From contig DMYW01000036.1 in NCBI GenBank assembly GCA_003482455.1, forward strand, positions 1 to 20,374: DNA of 20,374 nt, in the 5' to 3' direction. Position 1 is the first letter of the stretch, and every line of letters begins with the position of its first letter. This stretch comes from Rheinheimera sp. Its GTDB lineage: Bacteria > Pseudomonadota > Gammaproteobacteria > Enterobacterales > Alteromonadaceae. Of this stretch, positions 1-8,045 are shown piece by piece. Made by a program: the position numbers and the translations under genes. The notes beneath the pieces were generated by a model, which saw nothing but the letters and a program-made list of their open reading frames with translations, made no database searches and was not told the DNA's origin.

Positions 1-31
1 GTGGTGCTCTAACCAACTGAGCTAAGGACGC
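1..31 (-). tRNA. tRNA-Val (5' part, truncated by window edge)
   Basis: Read on the minus strand, the 5' end begins GCGTCCT (acceptor arm), then TA, the D-stem GCTC, the D-loop AGTTGGTTA and GAGC, and then the start of an anticodon stem CCAC. This combination matches gammaproteobacterial tRNA-Val of the GAC type, whose anticodon stem starts CCACC. The anticodon and the 3' half lie outside the window, so the amino acid is inferred from the 5' half only. A good promoter lies just upstream at 64-92. Confidence 0.8.
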
Positions 32-63
32 ATCGTGCAGCTTTGTGAAACAAAGCGAGCGCT

Positions 64-92
64 ATAGTATTTTTCAGCGCCTTGCTTTGCAA
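64..92 (-). promoter_or_regulatory. sigma70 promoter of the tRNA
   Basis: On the minus strand there is a -35 TTGCAA (87-92), a 17-base spacer and a -10 TACTAT (64-69). A GC-rich discriminator AGCGCTCG follows, typical of stringently controlled stable-RNA promoters. The leader between promoter and tRNA contains a short hairpin, CTTTG/CAAAG. Spacing and position relative to the tRNA 5' end both fit. Confidence 0.65.
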
Positions 93-581
93 GCGATTTT
101 TTGGGCTTGCTGGTTCACTTGCTGAAAGTTTGGTCGGTTTGTTAATGAAGAGCAGTTTTAACACGGTTTTACATTCAAGGATCTACCACGGCACATGGCA
201 AGTGCACAACAGATGTCTTCCTCCTCCAGTCCCTTTGGCTTGCTGGTTGGCAATCAAAATTCGGTCGGCCACCTGCCTCGAGCCGCCCAAGCAGAATTAC
301 TGGCTTTTTCGAGCCACAGTCTGTCCGAGTTGCGCAACGCCAGCCCGCTTGCGGTCACGGCAGGCGCAGATTTGTTGAATTTATAGCGTCGCCTAACGCT
401 TCATGTAATCGGCATTGAACTGACCCGTTTAAGCATCCTACAGCGGTCATAACCTAGATGTGAGCGCCGCGGGGCGCCAAGGATTTCGAGCTGCCAGCAG
501 ATGACAAACAATAGGGGGTCAATTACACGTTTAGCTTGGGCCTTGGCACACAAAACTCAAAGTTAGCAAGGAGCACCGTTC
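93..581. other. largely non-coding stretch between tRNA and ExbD-like gene
   Basis: About 490 bases with no gene I can assign with confidence. It contains one weakly supported small reading frame (195-386) and a short GC-rich hairpin, GCGCC/GGCGC, around 464-477. No clear terminator or second RNA gene was seen. The promoter of the downstream ExbD-like gene must lie here, but no strong -35/-10 pair stands out. Confidence 0.4.
195..386 (+). CDS. possible small hypothetical protein (63 aa)
   Basis: An open frame starting ATG at 195 encodes a 63-residue, serine-, alanine- and leucine-rich product with no recognisable domain, signal peptide or membrane segment. Its codons (for example CAA GCA GAA TTA CTG) resemble those of genuine genes nearby, the only argument in its favour. 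There is no convincing ribosome binding site: an AAGGA lies about 14 bases upstream, too far. It could equally be a chance frame. I do not recognise it. Confidence 0.25.
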   Translation: MASAQQMSSSSSPFGLLVGNQNSVGHLPRAAQAELLAFSSHSLSELRNASPLAVTAGADLLNL

Positions 582-1004
582 ATGAAACACCATGCCTGCA
601 ACACCCAGCTACCATCACTTACAAATCAGCCCTTTATAGACTTGGTGCTGGTGCTCCTGTTGTTTTACGTGGTGGTATGGAACAAACCCGCAACCACCGG
701 TTTAGATCTGTCCTTGCCTTCGTATCCAAACTGTTGGATTGGCAAGGAAAAATCCTACCAAGTGCGACTCTATGCCAACGGTAGTATCGAAGTGAGTGGT
801 ATTCACCGACTGTTCTCACGCACTGAGCTGCCAATCATGTTGGACGAACTTATGCGATTAAAGCGCAATGATCCGAACTATTTAAACATCGCTTCTTTGT
901 ATGTTGATGAGAATTTACCGGTCGGTGATGCAGTAGCGGTGACCCAGCAGTTAAAACAGTTTGGCGCTGAGCAGATTTTTTGGCACCACTTGAACAATCC
1001 ATAG
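582..1004 (+). CDS. ExbD/TolR-like biopolymer transport protein (orphan)
   Basis: The 140-residue product has the layout of the ExbD/TolR family. A short cytoplasmic N-terminus is followed by one membrane segment (about residues 18-35) starting PFIDLVLVLLLF, close to the ExbD signature PFIDVMLVLL. It includes the membrane aspartate (D20) used in proton-driven motors. A periplasmic domain ends in the family's VDENLPVGDAV...LKQFGAEQIF pattern. Family members work with an ExbB/TolQ channel to energise outer-membrane processes through TonB or TolA. No ExbB, TolQ or TonB gene lies in the window, so the partner is unknown. The start is supported by AAGGAG at 568-573, eight bases before ATG. The prpE-like gene follows after 129 bases on the same strand, with no clear terminator between. 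Divergence in the periplasmic domain leaves the exact subfamily open. Confidence 0.75.
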   Translation: MKHHACNTQLPSLTNQPFIDLVLVLLLFYVVVWNKPATTGLDLSLPSYPNCWIGKEKSYQVRLYANGSIEVSGIHRLFSRTELPIMLDELMRLKRNDPNYLNIASLYVDENLPVGDAVAVTQQLKQFGAEQIFWHHLNNP

Positions 1005-1133
1005 TCCGCAACGACGCATCCAACATTACGGCGATTGCACACCGGTCATTCGATGAAAGTCTAAGTTTCAAAAGGTCTGGCTGGGTCTAGAGTAAACATC
1101 ACAACGACTGATAAAAAAACCAAGGCAGCACCT

Positions 1134-3074
1134 ATGACCTCTCACTCCACCCCAGTGTCTATCCAAAGTGCGGCGGCGGCGCCCTATCGCGACGCGATCG
1201 CCCACGCCAGTCAAACGCCCGAGGCCTTTTGGGCCGAACAAGCCCAACGAGTCGCGTGGTTTAGCCCACCCAGCCAAATTTGCCAACAGCGCGACGCGCA
1301 GCATACCGACTGGTTTGCGGATGGTACGCTCAATAGCAGTTATTTGGCGCTGGACTGGCATATCGAACAAGGCCGCGGCGCGCAAACGGCGCTGATTTAC
1401 GACTCGCCGGTGACTGGCACTAAACAGCGCTTTAGCTATCTGGAGCTGCGCGATGCCGTTGCCTTGTTTGCCGGCGTGCTGCAACACTTGGGCGTTGCTA
1501 AAGGCGATCGCGTGGTGATTTATATGCCGATGGTACCCGAAGCCGCCATTGCCATGCTGGCGGTGGCGCGCCTTGGCGCTGTGCATTCGGTGGTATTTGG
1601 TGGTTTTTCAGCGCATGAACTGGCGCTGCGCATCGACGACGCCACGCCCAAAGTGGTGGTCAGTGCCTCCTGTGGTATTGAAATCAACCGGGTGATTGCC
1701 TACAAACCACTGCTCGATGAAGCCATCGAACTTGCCACGCACAAAGTGGCGCACTGCGTGATATTGCAACGCCCGCAAGCGCCATGCGAATTAACGCCAT
1801 CCCGTGATGTGGATTGGCTAGAGGCCCTTGGCAGCGCCGCGCCGGTGGCGCCTGTGCCAGTTAAAAGCACAGATCCGCTGTATATCCTGTACACCTCCGG
1901 CACCACAGGTAAACCCAAAGGCGTGGTGCGCGACAATGGCGGCCACGCCTGCGCGCTGCTTTACAGCATGCATGCCATCTACGACATGCAGCCCGGCGAG
2001 GTATTTTGGGCGGCGTCTGACGTGGGCTGGGTGGTTGGTCATTCCTACATAGTGTACGCGCCGCTGTTTGCCGGTTGCACCACAGTGTTGTACGAAGGTA
2101 AGCCGGTATTTACGCCCGATGCCGGCGCCTTTTGGCGGGTCTGCGCCGAATACCAAGTCAAAGTGCTGTTCGCTGCGCCAACAGCATTTCGCGCCGTGCG
2201 CAAGGAAGACCCTGACGCCCTACTTCAAACTTATGATTTATCGACGCTTCGTTACATCTTTATGGCGGGCGAACGACTAGACCCCGCCACCTACCAGTGG
2301 GTAGTGGATAAAATTGGTAAACCGGTCATTGATCATTGGTGGCAAACCGAAACCGGTTGGGCTATCAGCGCCAACCCGGCTGGGCTTTGTTTGCTTGAGG
2401 CCAAAGCTGGCTCGGCCACAGTGCCAGTGCCAGGCTTTCAGGTCGAGATTTTGGATGAACTCGGCAGCCCAGTTCCTGACGGCGAACAAGGTTTTATCGC
2501 GCTTAAACTGCCACTGCCGCCAGGCTGTTTGCAAACCATCTGGGGCAATGACGCGCGCTTTGTCGACGGCTACTTAGGCACTTTTGCCGGTTATTACGCC
2601 AGCGGCGATGGCGGTTATCGCGACCAGGATGGCTATCTGTACGTGATGGGCCGCACCGACGATGTGATTAACGTCGCCGGCCATCGCTTATCGACTGGCG
2701 AGATGGAGCAAATTGTCGCCAGTCACCCAGCAGTGGCTGAATGTTGCGTCATTGGTATTCACGAAGCCATTAAAGGCCAACAACCGCTGGCACTTGTGTT
2801 GGTGAAAAACGGTGTCGACATCGACGAAAGTCAGCTTGAAACTGAGCTGGTGGCCATGGTGCGGCGTGACATCGGCGCGCTGGCGTGTTTTAAACGCGCG
2901 GTGATCGTCAAACGTTTACCGAAAACACGTTCTGGTAAAATATTGCGCAAGCTACTGCGCCAAATCGCCGCCGGCAGCGAGTACAGCGTGCCATCGACCA
3001 TCGACGACCCGGCGTGTTTACCTGAAATTGCGCACTTACTTGAACAACGCGCATTGATCAACGCCGACTATTAG
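1134..3074 (+). CDS. prpE: propionyl-CoA synthetase (acyl-CoA synthetase, PrpE-like)
   Basis: A 646-residue AMP-forming acyl-CoA synthetase, which activates a short-chain acid to acyl-AMP and then acyl-CoA in the cytoplasm. Visible motifs: the ATP-binding loop YTSGTTGKPKG (253-263), WWQTETGW (402-409), the hinge region GRTDDVINVAGHRL, and a C-terminal LPKTRSGKILRK whose lysine K602 is the adenylation-step residue (acetylated in homologues). Length and the VIDHWWQTETGW and CLQTIWGNDARFVDGY stretches resemble PrpE (about 628 aa in enterics) more than acetyl-CoA synthetase, which usually has WWQTETGG. Propionate is therefore the likeliest substrate, though acetate or other short acids are possible. 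AAGG at 1122-1125 gives a modest ribosome binding site eight bases before ATG. No prpBCD methylcitrate genes are nearby, so it seems to act alone here, perhaps in propionate salvage. Confidence 0.85.
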   Translation: MTSHSTPVSIQSAAAAPYRDAIAHASQTPEAFWAEQAQRVAWFSPPSQICQQRDAQHTDWFADGTLNSSYLALDWHIEQGRGAQTALIYDSPVTGTKQRFSYLELRDAVALFAGVLQHLGVAKGDRVVIYMPMVPEAAIAMLAVARLGAVHSVVFGGFSAHELALRIDDATPKVVVSASCGIEINRVIAYKPLLDEAIELATHKVAHCVILQRPQAPCELTPSRDVDWLEALGSAAPVAPVPVKSTDPLYILYTSGTTGKPKGVVRDNGGHACALLYSMHAIYDMQPGEVFWAASDVGWVVGHSYIVYAPLFAGCTTVLYEGKPVFTPDAGAFWRVCAEYQVKVLFAAPTAFRAVRKEDPDALLQTYDLSTLRYIFMAGERLDPATYQWVVDKIGKPVIDHWWQTETGWAISANPAGLCLLEAKAGSATVPVPGFQVEILDELGSPVPDGEQGFIALKLPLPPGCLQTIWGNDARFVDGYLGTFAGYYASGDGGYRDQDGYLYVMGRTDDVINVAGHRLSTGEMEQIVASHPAVAECCVIGIHEAIKGQQPLALVLVKNGVDIDESQLETELVAMVRRDIGALACFKRAVIVKRLPKTRSGKILRKLLRQIAAGSEYSVPSTIDDPACLPEIAHLLEQRALINADY

Positions 3075-3087
3075 TCGCGCTTATGCT

Positions 3088-3111
3088 GGCAGCGACTTGG
3101 TGGTCGCTGCC
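3088..3111 (+). terminator. hairpin after prpE, possible terminator
   Basis: A perfect 9-bp stem GGCAGCGAC/GTCGCTGCC with a 6-base loop begins 13 bases after the prpE stop codon. It is not followed by a T-run, so it is not a canonical intrinsic terminator. It may instead act as a Rho-assisted end or protect the mRNA 3' end. Confidence 0.45.
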
Positions 3112-3242
3112 CGAGCCCCCCCGCCACGAGCATTTGACGCCGCATCGCCACAATCAACCTTGCACCACTTGGCTGTTCGTGCGAATGGACTCGCGCATCT
3201 GCTGTTTTTTACGGCATTAGCAGCGTCATCGCACTGTATTGC

Positions 3243-3270
3243 TTGAGCTTATGTGCAGTTTCCCTAAAAT
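3243..3270 (+). promoter_or_regulatory. possible sigma70 promoter of the chemoreceptor gene
   Basis: TTGAGC (3243-3248), a 16-base spacer and TAAAAT (3265-3270) lie about 30 bases upstream of the chosen start at 3302. This placement argues against the longer in-frame start at 3239, which would fall inside the promoter. No sigma28-type flagellar promoter was recognised. Confidence 0.35.
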
Positions 3271-3301
3271 AGCCGCCCCACATTTTTATTCCGGAGTTGT
3301 G

Positions 3302-5215
3302 ATGGCCAGCCAGTTGCGTTCGATTAAAGCCAAACTTATCGCCGGCGTCAGTGCGGCGTTTATTGTCACCACCTTCTGTTTTACGACAGTCAGCTGGTAC
3401 GTCAGTCAAAGCGGAATTCAACAGCAAGTGAAAACCCAACAATTGCCTGAACAACTGGCGCAAATTGTTTCAAACATCGAACTGCAAATCAGTAGCTTGC
3501 AGAAGGTTGCCGAACAAATTGCCAGCTCGCCACAAGCACAGCGGATGGTAGCTGAAGGCAAAACGGCAGCAGCCCAACAACAAGTCGTCGCCGAGCTGCA
3601 GCAGCTCAAAGCTGTGCATGGTTTGCAACAAACCTCCTATTGCGATCGCACAAGTGGTGATTATTGGAACGACCGTGGCTTCTTACGGACATTAAACCCA
3701 AGCCAAGACGGTTGGTTTTTCAAATTTCGAGATTCCGGTAAAACCTCACAAGTCGCCGTGTACAAAAGTGATGTGGTTGGCTATCAGATCTTTGTTAACT
3801 ATCAACAAGCCGACGGCAAAGGTCTGGCGGGCGTGGCCAAGTCACTCAATGACATGGTCGAGCTGATTAAAAATTACCGGATTGAGCAGACCGGCCACGT
3901 GTATTTAGTCGACCAACAAGGCAATATCGTTATTCACCCAAGTTTGAATTTAGGTACAGCGCTGCATTCAGTGTTACCCGCCGACATCGCGACGCAGTTG
4001 CTTGCTGCCACTGACGATACCGTCGTGCTGCAAACTGAGCTGCATGGCACTGATACGCTGCTGGCGAGCCGCCGCTTGCCTTCAGCCGGTTGGACCTTAG
4101 TCGCCGAAGTGCCTGCCGATGAGTTCTATACCCTGCTGTATCAAACCCAAACGACCTTGCTGTTAGTCGCCGCCTTACTGGTGATCCTTGGCGCCGCATT
4201 AGCATTTTGGTTTAGTCATCGGTTAACTCAACCCATCTCGCAACTTGCGGCGTTGTTTCAACAGTTGGCAGGACGTGATGCCGATTTAACGGCGCGGCTG
4301 GAATTGCGCTTTGACAGCGAATTAAATGCGCTGGCCGACGGCTTTAACCAGTTTGTGGCACGCCTGCACCAAGTGGTCAGCGATGTTCGCCAGCGCAGTC
4401 AAACCTTGGCCCAGCAATCCAAGCAACTGGCCGAACAGGCAGCCAGCTCACAAGCACAAAGCCATTCCCATCAACAAGTGACGGCCGCTGTGTTGGATGC
4501 ATTGCAACAAATGCAAACCACGGTGCAAGAAATCGCTGGCCACGCGGCCTTAACAGCGCAGACGACACAGCAGAATCGCCATAACACACAACAAGCACTG
4601 GATAACGTGGCATCGGCGCGTTCCTTGACCGATGCCGTCAGCGGTGAAATCAGCGTCGTTGGTGAGCGAGTGCATTATTTGGCCAGTCAAACGGACTCGA
4701 TCAACACCATTTTGGAGGTGATCCACTCGGTGGCAGAACAGACCAATCTGCTGGCGCTAAACGCCGCGATTGAAGCCGCTCGCGCCGGTGAACATGGCCG
4801 TGGTTTTGCGGTGGTTGCCGACGAAGTGCGGAATTTGGCCAGCCGCACTAGCCGCTCAGCAGGGGAAATCCAGCAGTTGATCAGTGACTTGTTGCAACAA
4901 ACTCAAGCCGCAGTCGCCGCCGTGCAAAACGCCACCCAACAAGCCAGCAGCTCAGTGGCCCGCAGTGAACAAGTGCAAGGGCAATTGCAGCAAATGCATC
5001 AACAAGTGGTGCAACTGGACCAGATGAATATTCAAGTGGCAGCTGCCACCGAAGAGCAATCGGTGGTGGCCGCAGATGTGTCGCAGCAACTAGAACACCT
5101 GTCGACGTCATTTGCACACAGCGTGGCGCAGGCAGACCAATTAGAGCACAGCGCGGCTGAACTTTTGGCCATCGCGAACCAGCTACAGGACTTGGCCAAT
5201 CGCTTTAAACTATAA
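3302..5215 (+). CDS. methyl-accepting chemotaxis protein with Cache-type sensor domain
   Basis: A 637-residue transmembrane chemoreceptor, which senses a ligand outside the inner membrane and controls CheA through CheW. Order: TM1 (about 12-34), a periplasmic sensor of about 245 residues, TM2 (about 284-306), HAMP (to about 360), then a long coiled-coil signalling domain. The highly conserved tip EQTNLLALNAAIEAARAGE lies at 479-497. The sensor has the YWNDRGFLRTLNP, DGWFFKF and GKGLAGV pattern of a Cache-like family also found in diguanylate cyclases; the ligand is unknown. The start at 3302 is preferred because GGAG (3293-3296) sits five bases upstream; an in-frame ATG at 3239 would add 21 unlikely residues. 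The protein ends FKL, so it lacks the CheR-binding pentapeptide of enteric Tar/Tsr. No other che genes are nearby, as is usual for dispersed receptors. Confidence 0.92.
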   Translation: MASQLRSIKAKLIAGVSAAFIVTTFCFTTVSWYVSQSGIQQQVKTQQLPEQLAQIVSNIELQISSLQKVAEQIASSPQAQRMVAEGKTAAAQQQVVAELQQLKAVHGLQQTSYCDRTSGDYWNDRGFLRTLNPSQDGWFFKFRDSGKTSQVAVYKSDVVGYQIFVNYQQADGKGLAGVAKSLNDMVELIKNYRIEQTGHVYLVDQQGNIVIHPSLNLGTALHSVLPADIATQLLAATDDTVVLQTELHGTDTLLASRRLPSAGWTLVAEVPADEFYTLLYQTQTTLLLVAALLVILGAALAFWFSHRLTQPISQLAALFQQLAGRDADLTARLELRFDSELNALADGFNQFVARLHQVVSDVRQRSQTLAQQSKQLAEQAASSQAQSHSHQQVTAAVLDALQQMQTTVQEIAGHAALTAQTTQQNRHNTQQALDNVASARSLTDAVSGEISVVGERVHYLASQTDSINTILEVIHSVAEQTNLLALNAAIEAARAGEHGRGFAVVADEVRNLASRTSRSAGEIQQLISDLLQQTQAAVAAVQNATQQASSSVARSEQVQGQLQQMHQQVVQLDQMNIQVAAATEEQSVVAADVSQQLEHLSTSFAHSVAQADQLEHSAAELLAIANQLQDLANRFKL

Positions 5216-5373
5216 ATCAAGCCGTCAACTGACGCCGACCTTGCACCGCAGATTTGCGCAAAGTCGGCACAGTTGCAGTTAAATCAGTTCATTTCCACCT
5301 TGAATCTGGTGTTTAATTCCCTAAAACGATATGATGCAAACTGTTAATTTTTGTCATTCAGTATAGGGATATT

Positions 5374-6804
5374 ATGTCGCTGTTTCGCCGTTGTAGCTTG
5401 GCTTTGGCCGTTTCTGCAGTCCTTGTCGCGTGTGGAAGCACCGGCAGTTCACATACCACATCTCAGACGAGCGCCAAATCGGCTAAAACGAATGCGCCAC
5501 AGCAAGTGGCCAAAACGCCTGCCGCACCGCGACGTGATGTGTCGAAATTAATTGAATTGTATCTACCAGAAGGCGTTGGTGGCCTTGCCGTGAAGCGGTT
5601 GCAAGGGCGTAACCTGGTCGATTACGACACTGTGATGCAAGATGGCAAGGTGTATGTCGAACCTGGCCAATATCGCATACGCTTCACCTTGGACCAATCG
5701 ACCGGTGATTTTAGCCGCGACGTCGATATCGCCGCTTCTGACAAAATTCAGTACATCCACGCGGAAGTCACACCCGATATGAAACGGGTGTATACCTGGA
5801 TCTCCCCTGCGTCACCGGAACAACCAGCGTTTTTTGATGAACGCACCATGATGTTGTGTGAATTGCCAGATGAAGCTTCGACCGACCAAAATCCGATGTT
5901 TTCAAAACTGGCGTTGGAATCCTGTAAAACCATGGCCGACAAAGAAAACCCTCGCGCCTTGTTGATGATGGGGTATTTCTACCAATACGGCGTCAATCTG
6001 CCGGTGGATAAGACCAAAGCGCTGAATTATTACACCAAAGCCATTGAATTGGACGTGCAAGGTGCCGAGCCGTATTTGTTTGACTACTTCTCGCAGCGCA
6101 ACGACACCAAACGTTTAGTCACCATGCTTGAGCAACTGGCCAAAGAAGGCTCGCCACGGGCTGCGGCGGTGTTGGCGCATTACTACATGCAAGGTGAAGA
6201 AGTAAAACAAGATATCCATATGGCGCGCGATTTAAGCGAACAAGCGATCGACGCAGGTTTGCACGCCAATAGCTTATTGTTGGCCCACTATTTCGCCAGC
6301 TCGGCACGCAATAAAGAGGATTACATCACGGCGAAGGCATACACAGAGTTGTATCGCGTGGCCACCGATGAGCCAGACTCCATGTTGTTTATGCTGGAAA
6401 GCAATCTGAAAACCTTTATCAAGCCCACTGACCGTGCAGCAATTGATGCGACCAAACAAAAGGTCCTACAACACGGGAACAGAGACTCTTACGGCACTTT
6501 GTGTGTGCAGGATGTCGAAAAAACATCGGAAATGAAAAACAAAAACCTGACTTTGTTTATCAACTCGAGCGATCAAGGGCTCCCGATTGTTCCTGGAAAA
6601 CCTTTGCTTGTCAAAAACCTACCCTTGCTCAACCGTGGGTACCAGTTATATTTCCGCACCGGTACTGACACAGTTTATGTGCAACAGTTGAACTATAACG
6701 AAACGGACGGCAAAGATATGTGTCTGATTTATAACAAAGAAATTGATGCCTTGAATTTACAAGTGAACGCAGGCAAAACCAAATGTGGTTGCCCGTTGAA
6801 CTAA
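5374..6804 (+). CDS. putative lipoprotein with Sel1-like repeats
   Basis: A 476-residue protein with a lipoprotein signal: positively charged start, hydrophobic core and lipobox LVAC with the lipidated cysteine at residue 20. A Ser/Thr/Lys-rich linker (about 21-50) follows. A beta-rich domain (about 55-135) contains a VEPGQYRIRF-type segment like those that form small beta-sandwiches in surface lipoproteins. At least two Sel1/TPR-like helical repeats start near residues 192 (NPRALLMMGYFYQYG...) and 259 (GSPRAAAVLAHYYMQG...). The C-terminal part (about 370-476) is not recognised and ends with cysteines in KCGCPLN. Sel1 repeats usually mediate protein-protein contacts, so a scaffold role in the envelope is plausible, but function is unknown. 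AGGGAT lies a few bases before ATG. It shares a bidirectional terminator with the converging acyltransferase gene. Confidence 0.8.
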   Translation: MSLFRRCSLALAVSAVLVACGSTGSSHTTSQTSAKSAKTNAPQQVAKTPAAPRRDVSKLIELYLPEGVGGLAVKRLQGRNLVDYDTVMQDGKVYVEPGQYRIRFTLDQSTGDFSRDVDIAASDKIQYIHAEVTPDMKRVYTWISPASPEQPAFFDERTMMLCELPDEASTDQNPMFSKLALESCKTMADKENPRALLMMGYFYQYGVNLPVDKTKALNYYTKAIELDVQGAEPYLFDYFSQRNDTKRLVTMLEQLAKEGSPRAAAVLAHYYMQGEEVKQDIHMARDLSEQAIDAGLHANSLLLAHYFASSARNKEDYITAKAYTELYRVATDEPDSMLFMLESNLKTFIKPTDRAAIDATKQKVLQHGNRDSYGTLCVQDVEKTSEMKNKNLTLFINSSDQGLPIVPGKPLLVKNLPLLNRGYQLYFRTGTDTVYVQQLNYNETDGKDMCLIYNKEIDALNLQVNAGKTKCGCPLN

Positions 6805-6826
6805 CAGGTATCTTGGTTCTGTGCAT

Positions 6827-6854
6827 AAAAAAAGCCCGCGATGCGGGCTTTTTT
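6827..6854. terminator. bidirectional intrinsic terminator
   Basis: A run of seven A, stem GCCCGC, loop GAT, stem GCGGGC, then six T. The symmetry lets it serve the lipoprotein gene on the plus strand and the converging acyltransferase gene on the minus strand, whose stop lies 15 bases away. Confidence 0.9.
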
Positions 6855-6869
6855 GTCGATGCAACTTGG

Positions 6870-7886
6870 CTAACCCGTCAGCAAGGTTCGCACTAAGCGT
6901 TGCGATTTTTTCGTGGTAAGGCGCGCCAGCCATTGTTGCACCAACCAGACTTGCGCATACGTTAACAGCGCCGCCGCGGCAAACACACTCCAGTACCACA
7001 GCCGGTAATCATCCACAGGCTTAAACACCTGCAAAAACAGAATGTGCCACAGATAAATCCAAATACTATTGGAGCCGACAAACAGCACCAGCGGCGTTAA
7101 ACGCATGCGGTCACACAGCTGCATCCACTGGTTTGCCGTTAAATACAATCCAATCGCCATCATCAAGGCAAAGCCCAAATAATAGGCCGTTGGTGGGTAT
7201 TTAAATTTTTGCGTCGGCAGCCAGTTGCCAAGCGCCAGTTGGTGATAGCCCAAATACGCCAGATAGGTGGCTACAAACAATAACCCCAAGGCCAGCACAG
7301 CTTTAGTCGATAAATCGGGGATGCGCAGTCCAAGCGCAAACACTAACGCATACGGCACCGCATAAAAGACCACTTGCTGCAGCAGATCTTTTGTCAAACC
7401 AGCCGGCAGCCCTGCCGCCTGCCACACTATGAATTCGTAAAGTACGTAGGCGGCCAGCACACTCAACAAATAGTGGCGATGACTTGGCATCGCCAAATGC
7501 CAGCGATAGACCAAGGGCCCAAGTAGCGCCACCAATAAGAAAATGCGGATCACCCAGACATAACCTATGCCATCAAGCAGCGCATAACTGCGCCAAACTT
7601 TCTCCAGGCTAGGTAACTCGACGGGCCATGCGGTCGCTGCAAGCAGCACAAAATAACAGGTTAAAAAAATCCACACTGGAAACACTAACCGCTGCACCCT
7701 CGCCCATACGTAACTGCCGTAGGACTCATCTTTGACCGACAAGCGGTACGATAAGCCTGAGATAAACACCATCAGCGGCACGTCAAAATTTCGCAGCTGA
7801 AACAGCCAAGGTGGCGGATAAACATGGGCCAAGATGATCATCATCAAGCCGGTAAAGCGCAGAAAATCAATGCGGGTATCGCGCAT
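6870..7886 (-). CDS. acyltransferase family 3 membrane protein
   Basis: A 338-residue polytopic membrane protein with about ten hydrophobic helices, matching the acyltransferase 3 family (O-acetylation of sugars or lipid-linked glycans at the inner membrane). The N-terminus RIDFLRFTGLMMIILAH has the conserved Arg/Asp pattern and a histidine (H21) where the family has its catalytic His. The VPLMVFISGLSYR segment after the first helix and the SNSIWIYLWHILF stretch near the end are also typical. The start at 7886 is chosen because AAGAG lies about eight bases upstream on the minus strand; an in-frame ATG at 7976 would add 30 residues without ribosome-binding support. Substrate unknown: no polysaccharide or O-antigen genes adjoin. 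It is divergent from the PHB depolymerase-like gene. Confidence 0.82.
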   Translation of the reverse strand: MRDTRIDFLRFTGLMMIILAHVYPPPWLFQLRNFDVPLMVFISGLSYRLSVKDESYGSYVWARVQRLVFPVWIFLTCYFVLLAATAWPVELPSLEKVWRSYALLDGIGYVWVIRIFLLVALLGPLVYRWHLAMPSHRHYLLSVLAAYVLYEFIVWQAAGLPAGLTKDLLQQVVFYAVPYALVFALGLRIPDLSTKAVLALGLLFVATYLAYLGYHQLALGNWLPTQKFKYPPTAYYLGFALMMAIGLYLTANQWMQLCDRMRLTPLVLFVGSNSIWIYLWHILFLQVFKPVDDYRLWYWSVFAAAALLTYAQVWLVQQWLARLTTKKSQRLVRTLLTG

Positions 7887-7991
7887 ATCAACAACTCTTT
7901 TCAGTAGGTTTACAACTATCGTTACACAAAACAAGCACTTGCACCAGCTGCTCACCGGCTGTATCGCGCTAAGCACTGTACCAAAGCACTA

Positions 7992-8021
7992 TTGACCCGA
8001 CCAAACAACCGCTTGCACTAT
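7992..8021 (+). promoter_or_regulatory. weak candidate promoter of the esterase gene
   Basis: TTGACC (7992-7997), an 18-base spacer and CACTAT (8016-8021). The -35 is good and the -10 poor. Its place 25 bases before the chosen start (8046) supports that start over the in-frame ATG at 7992. Confidence 0.25.
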
Positions 8022-8045
8022 GAGATCAACCAATGGAGATTTGCG

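Noticed and set aside
1..581. Mobile element or attachment site next to the tRNA
   Set aside because: tRNA 5' flanks are not the usual integration side, no integrase or direct repeat of tRNA sequence is visible, and a normal tRNA promoter is intact.
1068..1586. 172-codon minus-strand frame over the start of prpE
   Set aside because: The product is His/Arg/Gly-rich with no domain and mirrors the codon pattern of prpE; it is a shadow.
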